DNA of 64,000 nt from Pedobacter sp. MC2016-05 (GTDB taxonomy: Bacteria; Bacteroidota; Bacteroidia; Sphingobacteriales; Sphingobacteriaceae). The DNA is taken from the NCBI RefSeq assembly GCF_026239735.1, contig NZ_JAPIVT010000001.1, forward strand, positions 372,001 to 436,000. Direction: 5' to 3'. Position numbers and translations under genes: made by a program. The notes below the pieces were generated by a model. The model was given only the letters and a program-made list of their open reading frames with translations, was not told the DNA's origin and searched no databases. This document shows, in pieces, positions 27,691 through 36,122 of this stretch (positions within the stretch are counted from its first letter, which is position 1; each line of letters opens with the position of its first letter).

Positions 27691-27756
27691 CTAAAATAAG
27701 AAAAAAAATAGTTTCTGCAATCGGTTGCATTTATAGGTTTGATTTTTTACCTTTCA
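27691..27756. promoter_or_regulatory. LacI-type operator within divergent GH35 / GH43 promoters
   Basis: TGCAATCGGTTGCA lies at 27716-27729, identical to the site at 17307. Towards GH43, its TTG (27725-27727) is followed after 21 bases by TACCTTTC (27749-27756). On the minus strand, the operator TTG is followed after 19 bases by TATTTTAG (27698-27691), pointing at the GH35 gene. The geometry is the same as at 17307: one operator overlaps the -33 elements of both promoters. Confidence 0.72.
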
Positions 27757-27782
27757 ATATTCAACCAAATAATTACTATAAA

Positions 27783-29423
27783 ATGAGAAAGCTTCTTCTA
27801 GTTTTTTTCTGCTCAATTGCAATCGCTGGTTCAGCACAAATAAAATTCACCAATCCGATCCTTGCTGGCTTCTACCCAGATCCAAGTGTAACAAAGGTTG
27901 GCGCCGATTACTATTTGGTTAACTCTACGTTTTCCTACTTCCCTGGTATTCCTGTTTTTCATAGTAAGGATTTAAAAAACTGGCAGCAGATCGGAAATGT
28001 CATCGACCGGCCAAGTCAGATGAATTTTTTGGGTGATGGTGTATCCAGAGGACTATTCGCTCCATCAATAAATTTCCATAAGGGGTTGTATTATGTGACC
28101 TGTACCCTCATCGATCGAAAGGGAAATTTTGTAGTTACCTCTAAAAATCCTGCCGGGCCTTGGAGTGATCCGGTTTGGTTACCGGAGGTTAAGGGTATCG
28201 ATCCATCTTTATTCTTTGATCAAAATAGGGCATACATCGTTTACAATAGTGATGCGCCAGATAATAAACCATTATACAGCGGACATAGGACCATTCGCGT
28301 TTATGAATTTGATCCCATTAACTTGAGGGTTATAGGAGAGGAAAGCCAATTGGTGAATGGGGGAGTGGATATTAGCAAAAAACCGGTTTGGATTGAAGGG
28401 CCTCATATTTTCAGGCGTGGTGATTGGTATTATTTATGTGCTGCCGAAGGCGGAACTTCAGTTAATCATTCGCAAGTTATTTTAAGAAGTAAATCGGCTA
28501 CTGGACCATACGTCGCTTACAAAAATAACCCCATTCTTACACAAAGAAACCTTGATCCGAACCGGAATAACCCCATTACCTCTGCTGGCCATGCCGAGCT
28601 TGTCGAAGGACCGGATGGAAAAACTTATGCCGTATTTTTAGCTGTTCGTCCCTACGAAGGCGATTTTTACAATACCGGTAGGGAAACTTTTATTGCGCCA
28701 GTAAAGTGGGTAAATGAATGGCCGATAATCAATCCTGAAAGTAAGGAGATTAAATACAGTTACTCAGCAGATTTTAAGGAGGTAAAGAATAAATACGCAA
28801 GGCCTCAGAGTGGTAATTTTTCATATCGGATTAAATTTAAAGATAAATTTGATCCTGCTTTGCTTTTCTTAAGAACTTTAGATAATTCTTGGTATAGGCT
28901 CAATCAATCAGGGCTGACGATGAATTTACTTTCAGAGACGGTAATGGGAAATGGTAACCCAGCATTTATTGGCAAACGCCAGCAACATTTAAAATGCGAA
29001 GCTAGTACAGAATTGATTTTTAATGCTAAAACCGATAATGAAAAAGCAGGAATAACGATATTTCAAAGCGAATACAACTTTTATTATTTGTGTAAATCTA
29101 TATCGAATGGACAACCGGTTTTACAATTATACAAAGGAAATAGAGATTCAAAATCGATGGATTTACTTGCTGAAACTAATTTTGCCGGCGTGAACGTTTA
29201 TCTTAAAATAGAAGCAGATAAGGATAAATATAACTTCTATTATACCACTAAAGCAAATGATTGGAAACTCCTTCAGGCCAATGTTGATGGTAAGTTTTTA
29301 AGTACAAAAGTGGCAGGTGGTTTTGTGGGTTCATTGTTTGGGCTGTATGCAACTTCCTCTGGTACTCCTTCCATTAATAGCGCCAACTTCAAATGGTTGG
29401 ATTATCGTGGAAATGATCTGTAA
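27783..29423 (+). CDS. GH43 beta-xylosidase / arabinofuranosidase with C-terminal beta-sandwich
   Basis: 546 residues with a signal peptide (IAGSAQ, ~19). The N-terminal GH43 propeller (~22-320) shows NPILAGFYPDPSVTKVGADYY with the base Asp, VKGIDPSLFFD with the second Asp, and VWIEGPHIFRRGDWYYL with the acid Glu. From ~330 onward a concanavalin-like beta-sandwich (GH43 C2 type) follows, which in characterised XynB-like enzymes shapes the active site. This two-domain type is usually exo-acting on xylo-oligosaccharides. Monocistronic, divergent from the GH35/esterase operon and sharing its operator; ends at a hairpin shared with the convergent NagB-PIG-L gene. Confidence 0.93.
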   Translation: MRKLLLVFFCSIAIAGSAQIKFTNPILAGFYPDPSVTKVGADYYLVNSTFSYFPGIPVFHSKDLKNWQQIGNVIDRPSQMNFLGDGVSRGLFAPSINFHKGLYYVTCTLIDRKGNFVVTSKNPAGPWSDPVWLPEVKGIDPSLFFDQNRAYIVYNSDAPDNKPLYSGHRTIRVYEFDPINLRVIGEESQLVNGGVDISKKPVWIEGPHIFRRGDWYYLCAAEGGTSVNHSQVILRSKSATGPYVAYKNNPILTQRNLDPNRNNPITSAGHAELVEGPDGKTYAVFLAVRPYEGDFYNTGRETFIAPVKWVNEWPIINPESKEIKYSYSADFKEVKNKYARPQSGNFSYRIKFKDKFDPALLFLRTLDNSWYRLNQSGLTMNLLSETVMGNGNPAFIGKRQQHLKCEASTELIFNAKTDNEKAGITIFQSEYNFYYLCKSISNGQPVLQLYKGNRDSKSMDLLAETNFAGVNVYLKIEADKDKYNFYYTTKANDWKLLQANVDGKFLSTKVAGGFVGSLFGLYATSSGTPSINSANFKWLDYRGNDL

Positions 29424-29430
29424 TTGGCTC

Positions 29431-29471
29431 ACGAAGTTTTGTTTGCCTTTCATTTTGTATGGAAACTTCGT
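29431..29471. repeat. Inverted repeat after the GH43 gene
   Basis: ACGAAGTTT (29431-29439) pairs with AAACTTCGT (29463-29471) across a 23-base loop. No U run follows, so it is not an obvious terminator. Confidence 0.4.
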
Positions 29472-29564
29472 CAGCTCCTCAGTTAAAATCTGAAAACGCA
29501 ATTTGAAAAACTGTCAGGTCTTTCTGTGTTCCTGGACATTGAGACTTCACCGGTCAGTAAACCA

Positions 29565-29592
29565 AAATCCTCACTTTTTCAAGTGAGGATTT
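29565..29592. terminator. Hairpin between convergent GH43 and NagB-PIG-L genes
   Basis: A perfect 12-bp stem (AAATCCTCACTT at 29565-29576 with AAGTGAGGATTT at 29581-29592) and a 4-base loop. The flanks are AT-rich but lack a long U run. It may serve both convergent transcripts. Confidence 0.65.
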
Positions 29593-29608
29593 ATATTATA
29601 AAATTCTG

Positions 29609-31534
29609 CTAGTCAATAAACTTCCACCTTACAAAAGCTTCCATCGCTTCGTATTCTGCCAAGCCTAGTTCATCATAAGCTTTTGCCGTTTCACGGTTTC
29701 TGTCTTCTGCACGTTGCCAAAATTCTCTTGCATCGTCGCCAGGAAAAACAGCCCTATCTTTCTGACTTTGGTGTTTAAATATTGCATTTCTTTTGCGTTC
29801 CAACTCCTGCGGAGAAATAGGCACAGCCATTTCAATCTCATGGGTTTCAAATTCATGCCAGGCACCACGATACATCCATAACCAACAATCTTGTGCCCAC
29901 GCTTCTGTTTTGCGAAGACGTGTCAATGCAGCTAAAATAATATTAAAACACACGATATGTGTTCCGTGAGGATCTTCAAAATCTCCGGCTGCAAAAACCT
30001 GTTGTGGTTTTACTTTCTGTAGGAGGTCAATTGTCAAATCGATGTCAGCATCGGTAACCGGATTTTTTTGATTTTTACCACTTTCATAAAAAGGTAGCGC
30101 CTGAAAATGAATATGGTCATCTTCCAATCCGCAATAACGAGCACCAGCTATCGCCTCACCTTTTCTAATCAAACCTTTAACGGTTTGTATTTCTGGGGTA
30201 TCAACCTGGTTAGGTTTCTTCTGATCGATAAAGGTTCTCATCTTATTGTATAATTCCGTTAGATATGAATTATCCATACCCATCTTTTCTGTAAAATCTA
30301 CATTAAATTCTACAAAACGAAGGGCATCATCGTCCCAAACCGCAGTATTGCCAGAGGTCTGGTAAGCCACATGAACATCATGTTTTTGATCCACCAAACG
30401 AATAAAGGTTCCGCCCATTGAAATTACATCATCATCTGGGTGCGGAGAGAAAATAATCACCCGTTTTTTAGCTGGTTCTGCTCTTTCCGGACGTTGAGAA
30501 TCATCCGCATTTGGCTTTCCACCTGGCCAGCCAGTAATGGTGTGCTGTAACTTGTTAAAAATATGGATGTTGATATTGTAAACCGGCCCTTTTTCAGTCG
30601 CCAATTGCGCCATACCATTATTGTTGTAATCGTCTTCAGTTAATTTTAAAACCGGTTTCTTCAATGTATTGGCCAGCCAAATCACTGCTTTACGAATCAA
30701 GTCTTCTGTCCAAACGCAATCTTTAACCAACCATGGGGTATCAAAACGGGTCAGTTCTGCTGCCGCCGGAGTATCTAAAATAAATTCAACATGCTCTGAA
30801 AGCTGAAGGTAAGTCGCCGGAACATCACCAGAGATTTCACCTTCTACCGCTTTTTTAATAATAGAAGCTTTTTTGCGGCTCCAGGCCATTAAGATAATTT
30901 CTCTGGCTTTAAAAATAGTACCAATCCCCATGGTAATGGCTTTGGTAGGTACAAACGTTTTTCCACCGAAATCCCGAGCGGCATCACGACGGGTTAAATC
31001 ATCAAGAGTAACCAAGCGTGTGCCGGAATTTGGTGCCGAACCAGGCTCATTGAAACCAATGTGACCCGTACGACCAATACCCAAAATCTGGATATCCAGT
31101 CCACCAAGATCTCCGATTTTTTTTTCGTAATCTAAACAAAATGCAGGAATATCTTCCAAAGGAAGCGTTCCGTCAGGGATGTGAACATTGCTTTTATCAA
31201 TGTCGATATGATCGAAAAGATTTTCGTTCATAAAAGTAACATAACTCTGTGCGGCGGTAGGCTGCATTGGATAGTATTCATCCAGGTTGAAAGTTATTAC
31301 GTTTTTAAAACTTAAACCCTCTTCTTTGTGCAGCCTAACCAGTTCGGCATAAACTGCAATGGGGGTAACACCTGTTGCTAAGCCCAGTACTGCAGGTGCG
31401 TTGTTTGCTTGTTTTGATTTAATGAGGTTGGCAATTCTGTGCGCCACATTAATGGAAGCAATTTTTGGATTTTCGAACACGCTCACAGGGAGTTTCTCGA
31501 AACGTGTCTCCTCCAGTAGATTTAATCTAGCCAT
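29609..31534 (-). CDS. nagB: Glucosamine-6-phosphate deaminase fused to PIG-L-type deacetylase
   Basis: 641 residues from ATG 31534; a longer frame to 31597 adds residues outside the family and is rejected. The N-terminal half (~1-300) is NagB: LGLATGVTPIAVYAELVRL, VITFNLDEYYPM, and GIGRTGHIGFNEPGS with the catalytic His and Glu. NagB converts glucosamine-6-phosphate to fructose-6-phosphate and ammonia. The C-terminal half (~370-600) is a PIG-L/LmbE metal-dependent deacetylase with VIIFSPHPDDDVISMGG and FEDPHGTHIVCF. This fusion is common in Bacteroidota and is usually annotated as NagB-like. Having both domains suggests a coupled deacetylation-deamination of an amino sugar, which is inference. 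Divergent from anmK. Confidence 0.92.
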   Translation of the reverse strand: MARLNLLEETRFEKLPVSVFENPKIASINVAHRIANLIKSKQANNAPAVLGLATGVTPIAVYAELVRLHKEEGLSFKNVITFNLDEYYPMQPTAAQSYVTFMNENLFDHIDIDKSNVHIPDGTLPLEDIPAFCLDYEKKIGDLGGLDIQILGIGRTGHIGFNEPGSAPNSGTRLVTLDDLTRRDAARDFGGKTFVPTKAITMGIGTIFKAREIILMAWSRKKASIIKKAVEGEISGDVPATYLQLSEHVEFILDTPAAAELTRFDTPWLVKDCVWTEDLIRKAVIWLANTLKKPVLKLTEDDYNNNGMAQLATEKGPVYNINIHIFNKLQHTITGWPGGKPNADDSQRPERAEPAKKRVIIFSPHPDDDVISMGGTFIRLVDQKHDVHVAYQTSGNTAVWDDDALRFVEFNVDFTEKMGMDNSYLTELYNKMRTFIDQKKPNQVDTPEIQTVKGLIRKGEAIAGARYCGLEDDHIHFQALPFYESGKNQKNPVTDADIDLTIDLLQKVKPQQVFAAGDFEDPHGTHIVCFNIILAALTRLRKTEAWAQDCWLWMYRGAWHEFETHEIEMAVPISPQELERKRNAIFKHQSQKDRAVFPGDDAREFWQRAEDRNRETAKAYDELGLAEYEAMEAFVRWKFID

Positions 31535-31673
31535 TTTATTTATGGTTTTTAATGTACGGAGCAGTAAATATAGAGAGTTATGCCCAATTTCTAACAAAGG
31601 TTATTTACTTTTATTGCAAGTATTTCCTTAAAATTCGATTAAGGCTATAAACAAACGTTTGATCAAAATTATC

Positions 31674-32870
31674 ATGAACATCCAAATTCAAAATCTTTAT
31701 CACAAGGCGCAAAAAGACCAGCGTTTAATTATCGGGTTAATGAGCGGGACATCAATGGATGGTTTGGATATTGCATTATGTGTGGTAAAGGGAAGTGGCC
31801 CCGAAACGGATATTAACATACTTGAATTTAAAACCGGAGAATATTCTGACGATTTCAGAGCAAAGATTAAAGCCATTTTTTCTAAAAAGCAAGTGGATTT
31901 AGAGTTGGTGTGTTTGATGAATGAGCACATTGCCAATACACATGCCGAGCTGATTAATCAGGCTTTGAAAGAATGGGGCTATACAAATGATCAAATTGAT
32001 TTTATTGCCAGCCATGGGCAAACCATTTTTCATGCGCCCAAATCTCTTCATCAACTTGTAGATTATCCAAATGGAACACTTCAGATTGGAGATGGCGATC
32101 ACATTGCTGTAAAAACAGGAATCATTACTTTATCTGATTTTAGGCAAAAACATTTAGCCGCTGGAGGTGAAGGTGCACCCTTAGCAGTTTATGGTGACTA
32201 TCTAATTTTTTCGAAGTGGGGAGAAGATCGGGTGATGCTCAATATTGGAGGTATCGCTAACTTTACTTATTTGCCTGGAAATCTAAATGCATCAGAAATT
32301 TTTTCAACTGATGTTGGTCCGGGGAATACCCTGATGGATCAATTTATGCAACACTACTACAATCAGTTTTACGATAACAATGGTGCTGTTGCGAAATCGG
32401 GTAAGTTAAATGAAGCCTTGTTGAAGGAATTATTAAAATGCGACTTTTTTGAGTTGGATTTTCCAAAAACTACAGGTCCTGAACTGTTTAATCTGGATTA
32501 CTTACAGGCAGCGCAAAAACAGTCTTCAACATTGGACTTAGCAACTGAAGAGGTGATGACCACATTATGCCATTTCTCGGCAGAAACCATTTCGAATGCT
32601 GTGAAACGATGCTTTGGCAACGAGCCTAATGCACAAATTTTCATGAGCGGTGGAGGGATGCATAATCCACTTTTGGTAGAACTGTTAAGAGAAAAGCTCC
32701 CTCATTGTAATTTCTTCACCACTGATGACTTAAACATTAATCCCGATGCAAAGGAGGCTGTTTTATTTGCTGTATTAGCCAATGAAACGATATGTGGTTC
32801 GCCCATAAATTTCGGCGATAGAAAAGGTGTACCTTCTATTTGCATGGGGAAAATAAGTTTGCCGGAATAA
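31674..32870 (+). CDS. anmK: Anhydro-N-acetylmuramic acid kinase AnmK
   Basis: 398 residues from ATG 31674; the TTG five codons earlier is not favoured. AnmK phosphorylates and opens 1,6-anhydro-MurNAc to MurNAc-6-phosphate during cell-wall recycling, in the cytoplasm. Signatures: LIIGLMSGTSMDGLDIAL (nucleotide-binding start of the sugar kinase fold), HGQTIFHAPKS, LNIGGIANFTYLPG, FSTDVGPGNTLMDQF, and IFMSGGGMHNPLLVELL. Length fits the family (~370-400). Divergent from the NagB-PIG-L fusion, with which it shares the amino-sugar theme. A murQ etherase is not in the window. Confidence 0.95.
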   Translation: MNIQIQNLYHKAQKDQRLIIGLMSGTSMDGLDIALCVVKGSGPETDINILEFKTGEYSDDFRAKIKAIFSKKQVDLELVCLMNEHIANTHAELINQALKEWGYTNDQIDFIASHGQTIFHAPKSLHQLVDYPNGTLQIGDGDHIAVKTGIITLSDFRQKHLAAGGEGAPLAVYGDYLIFSKWGEDRVMLNIGGIANFTYLPGNLNASEIFSTDVGPGNTLMDQFMQHYYNQFYDNNGAVAKSGKLNEALLKELLKCDFFELDFPKTTGPELFNLDYLQAAQKQSSTLDLATEEVMTTLCHFSAETISNAVKRCFGNEPNAQIFMSGGGMHNPLLVELLREKLPHCNFFTTDDLNINPDAKEAVLFAVLANETICGSPINFGDRKGVPSICMGKISLPE

Positions 32871-32890
32871 ACTTTTTGCCTCCAAGAAAA

Positions 32891-32920
32891 TTTGCATTTT
32901 CAACAATTTCGTTACATTTG
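32891..32920 (+). promoter_or_regulatory. Consensus Bacteroidota promoter before susC-2
   Basis: TTTG at 32891-32894 and a perfect TAnnTTTG box (TACATTTG, 32913-32920), 18 bases apart. The susC-2 start lies 35 bases downstream. This is the cleanest vegetative promoter in the window, with no operator-like palindrome over it. Confidence 0.65.
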
Positions 32921-32955
32921 CTCAAACCCTAACTTAACTACAAAACCAATATTTT

Positions 32956-35900
32956 ATGGAAAAAAGTTACCTCAAATGGTCAACAAGATTTTTTGCAATT
33001 TTGTTGATCCCATTTCTGCTGCTTTTGTTTACAGAAATGGCACAGGCACAGACTAAACGCTATACCATCAGCGGTAAAGTTACCGATGCCGCCAACAATG
33101 ACCCGATTCCGGGTGTTGTTGTGAAAATCTTAAACACAAATTTAGCAACGAGTACCAACGCCAACGGTGGCTATTCATTTTCTGTTGATTTAGCTGCGGG
33201 AACTGCCCAAATTCAATTCTCGTTCGTGGGCTACAAAAGTAAAATCCAACCGGTAGGCCTAGCCACAGGCGATCAGGTTCAGGTAAACGCGACCTTAAGT
33301 GCTGATGCAGTTGGATTGGATGAGGTGATTGTTACGGGAACATCAGCTGGTACTACTCGGAAGGAACTTGGAAGTTATGTAAGTACGGTTAAGGGTGATG
33401 ATTTGAATAAAGCACCAAGCGGAAATGTACTTTCTTCTCTTCAGGGAAAAACTGCAGGCGCCCAGATTAGCCAGAATTCTGGTGACCCGGCGGGCGGCAT
33501 GTCAGTGCGCCTGAGGGGAATAAGTTCAGTAAATTCATCTTCTGAACCATTATATATTATTGATGGAGTAATTGTAAATAATTCGACTACTCGGGTTACC
33601 AATACCTCAGCAAATTACGATGGTGGTAATTTTGTAGGCAGCGTTGGCCAGAATAGAATGGTTGATATTAATCCTGCTGACATTGATCGCATTGAGGTTT
33701 TAAATGGTGCTGCAGCTGCCGCTATTTATGGATCTCGTGCAAACTCTGGTGTAATTCAGATTTTTACCAAAAAAGGTGCAAGTGGTAAAACCCAGGTAAG
33801 CTTTAATACCAGTTTGACCATTAGCGAGTTGAGAAAACAAGTTGAAGTAAATCAATCGCCTACTAAATTTGGTGGTTCGGTAAACTCATTTACGCAAGAC
33901 GTTATTCAAACGGCAATTGTTCCTCCTGCTACCACAGCCGCATTGCTTACCAATACTACTGCAGTTAACAGATATAATTATCAGGATTATATTTTCCAAA
34001 CCGGTTACGGAACTGATAATACGGTTTCGATAAGTGGTGGTAATGACAACACAAAATTTTATACCTCTGCCAGTTATTTTACCAACCAGGGAATTATTAA
34101 AAATACCGATTTTACACGTTACAATTTAAGGGCAAATGTAGACCAGAGAATAACAGATTGGGCTTCCTTGAGCGTGGGTATGAACTATATCCGCAGTGCA
34201 GCAAACGAAAAACCAGATGGAAACTCATTTTTTTCTCCAATGAATTCGGTTACTATTATTGGTAATTTTCACGATATATTTGCCAGAGATGCAAACGGAA
34301 ACTTATTGGCTGTAGGAGAACGGGGCAGAGTTAATCCCGTATCAGTGATAGAGGATATTAAGCAACGGCAGCAAACCAATAGAATTATCGCCAGTGCAAA
34401 TCTAAAATTGAATCCGGTTAAAAATTTAACATTAAATTTCTTAATCGGAGCTGATAATTCTGGTGCAAATGGATCAACTTATATTCCGCCTTTTGCTTAT
34501 AATGTTAATCCAGATTTCTTTGGGGGTGGCGCCGGACTGGATGGTACTTTAAACGGATACGCCAGTTCTGCAAGTAACGCTGCCTTTCAGTTTAATAATG
34601 AAATCAATGCAAATTATCAGGCCAAAATATCTGATCTGATAACCTCTACAACACAATTAGGCTACTCATTTCAGTATGAACAAACCCGTTATCAATTACT
34701 TAACGGTCGCGGTTTAGCACCTTTAATCGAAACCGTAAATGCTGCTGCTACCCAGTTGCCAAGTGTTGATGGCCGGACGCAACTTTCTGTAACTGGTGGT
34801 TACCTGCAACAAACATTTAAATATAAAGATCATTTCTTCTTAACGGGCGCAGTAAGGGTAGATCAATCTACTGTATTTGGAGCCGATAATAGAACACAGA
34901 CTTATTTTAAAGGAAACGCCAGTTACGTTTTATCATCAGCTGACTATTGGAAAGATCTAGGCGTTTCATCGTGGTGGGATACTTTTAAAATCAGAGCTGC
35001 CTATGGCGAATCTGGTAACTTAACTGGAATTGGCGCTTACGATCGAATCAATGCTTATTCTACACAATCATTTTTAGGGAGAGCCTCACTGTTCTCTAGT
35101 GCGCAATTGGCAAATGAAAATGTGAAACCAGAACGTCAACGCGAACTCGAATTAGGTACCGACATGTCGTTTTTCAAAAACAGGTTAGGCATTCAGTTTA
35201 ACTGGTATAATAAAAAAGTCAGCGATTTGCTAATAGCAAGTGTTACTGCTCCAACTATCGGTTTCTCGAGCTTTTTAGATAATATTGGCTCATTAAGAAA
35301 TAAAGGCATTGAGTTGGTTTTAAGCGGAACTCCTCTTAAAGCAAAGGACTTTAGCTGGAACACATCAATCGTGTTCAACAGAAATAGAAATGAAGCTTTG
35401 GATGTTGGTGGTTTAAGATTGTTTAGTACTAATCCAGGCGCTCCCGTGGCCATCATTAATGGAGAGGCAATTGGTGTTTTTTACGGAACATTTTTTGCCC
35501 GCAAACCGGATGGTAGTTTGTTAACAAATGCTGCTGGAATTCCATTACTTGAGCGAGGCATCCAAACATCGGCAACCACATTTACACCGCAACGTGATGC
35601 AAATGGTTTGCCAACCGGAACAACGCTAAGGAAGGTTTTAGGAGATCCAAACCCAGATTATACTGCTTCTTTCGTGAATGATTTCACTTACAAAAGATTT
35701 AATCTTCATGTTCAGTTAGATGCTGTTCAAGGAGGTGATGTTTGGAATGCAGATTGGAGAACCCGCCAAGGTGTTGGTAATGGAAAGGTAGCCGAAGCAG
35801 AACAATTAGGTCAACTGCCTAGGGGCTATGTTGCAGGAGTTTATGCTACAGAAGAATGGAGAATTGATGACGGATCTTTTGTTAAGCTTAGAGAAATTTC

Positions 35901-36105
35901 ACTGAGCTACAACATTGGGAAAGTGAAGTATTTAAGAGATTTAACCGTTACGTTAAGCGGAAGAAATCTGATTTCATGGGACAATTATAAAGGATATGAT
36001 CCAGAATTAAATTCAGGTGGCCAGTCGACGATATTAAGAAATATCGATTTTGGAGCTGTTCCAATTCCAAGAACCTTTAGTTTAGGTTTACAAGTTAAAT
36101 TTTAA
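32956..36105 (+). CDS. SusC/RagA-type TonB-dependent transporter (amino-sugar region)
   Basis: 1049 residues. Signal peptide to ~33 (TEMAQAQ), regulatory-like domain (YTISGKVTDAANNDPIPGVV), TonB-contact region (LDEVIVTGTSAGTTRKELG), plug (SVRLRGISSVNSSSEPLYII and NGAAAAAIYGSRANSGVI), then the barrel ending in SLGLQVKF. No STN domain. It is followed after 17 bases by its SusD partner. Neighbours anmK and nagB-PIG-L hint at an amino-sugar substrate, but no hydrolase lies in this operon, so the ligand is open. A consensus constitutive-type promoter precedes it. Confidence 0.92.
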   Translation: MEKSYLKWSTRFFAILLIPFLLLLFTEMAQAQTKRYTISGKVTDAANNDPIPGVVVKILNTNLATSTNANGGYSFSVDLAAGTAQIQFSFVGYKSKIQPVGLATGDQVQVNATLSADAVGLDEVIVTGTSAGTTRKELGSYVSTVKGDDLNKAPSGNVLSSLQGKTAGAQISQNSGDPAGGMSVRLRGISSVNSSSEPLYIIDGVIVNNSTTRVTNTSANYDGGNFVGSVGQNRMVDINPADIDRIEVLNGAAAAAIYGSRANSGVIQIFTKKGASGKTQVSFNTSLTISELRKQVEVNQSPTKFGGSVNSFTQDVIQTAIVPPATTAALLTNTTAVNRYNYQDYIFQTGYGTDNTVSISGGNDNTKFYTSASYFTNQGIIKNTDFTRYNLRANVDQRITDWASLSVGMNYIRSAANEKPDGNSFFSPMNSVTIIGNFHDIFARDANGNLLAVGERGRVNPVSVIEDIKQRQQTNRIIASANLKLNPVKNLTLNFLIGADNSGANGSTYIPPFAYNVNPDFFGGGAGLDGTLNGYASSASNAAFQFNNEINANYQAKISDLITSTTQLGYSFQYEQTRYQLLNGRGLAPLIETVNAAATQLPSVDGRTQLSVTGGYLQQTFKYKDHFFLTGAVRVDQSTVFGADNRTQTYFKGNASYVLSSADYWKDLGVSSWWDTFKIRAAYGESGNLTGIGAYDRINAYSTQSFLGRASLFSSAQLANENVKPERQRELELGTDMSFFKNRLGIQFNWYNKKVSDLLIASVTAPTIGFSSFLDNIGSLRNKGIELVLSGTPLKAKDFSWNTSIVFNRNRNEALDVGGLRLFSTNPGAPVAIINGEAIGVFYGTFFARKPDGSLLTNAAGIPLLERGIQTSATTFTPQRDANGLPTGTTLRKVLGDPNPDYTASFVNDFTYKRFNLHVQLDAVQGGDVWNADWRTRQGVGNGKVAEAEQLGQLPRGYVAGVYATEEWRIDDGSFVKLREISLSYNIGKVKYLRDLTVTLSGRNLISWDNYKGYDPELNSGGQSTILRNIDFGAVPIPRTFSLGLQVKF

Positions 36106-36122
36106 TCGTTAAAGGAAATTTT

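Noticed and set aside
31535-31597. Extended N-terminus of the NagB-PIG-L fusion
   Set aside because: NagB-like sequence begins at MARLNLLEETRFEKLP; the extension has no counterpart in the family.
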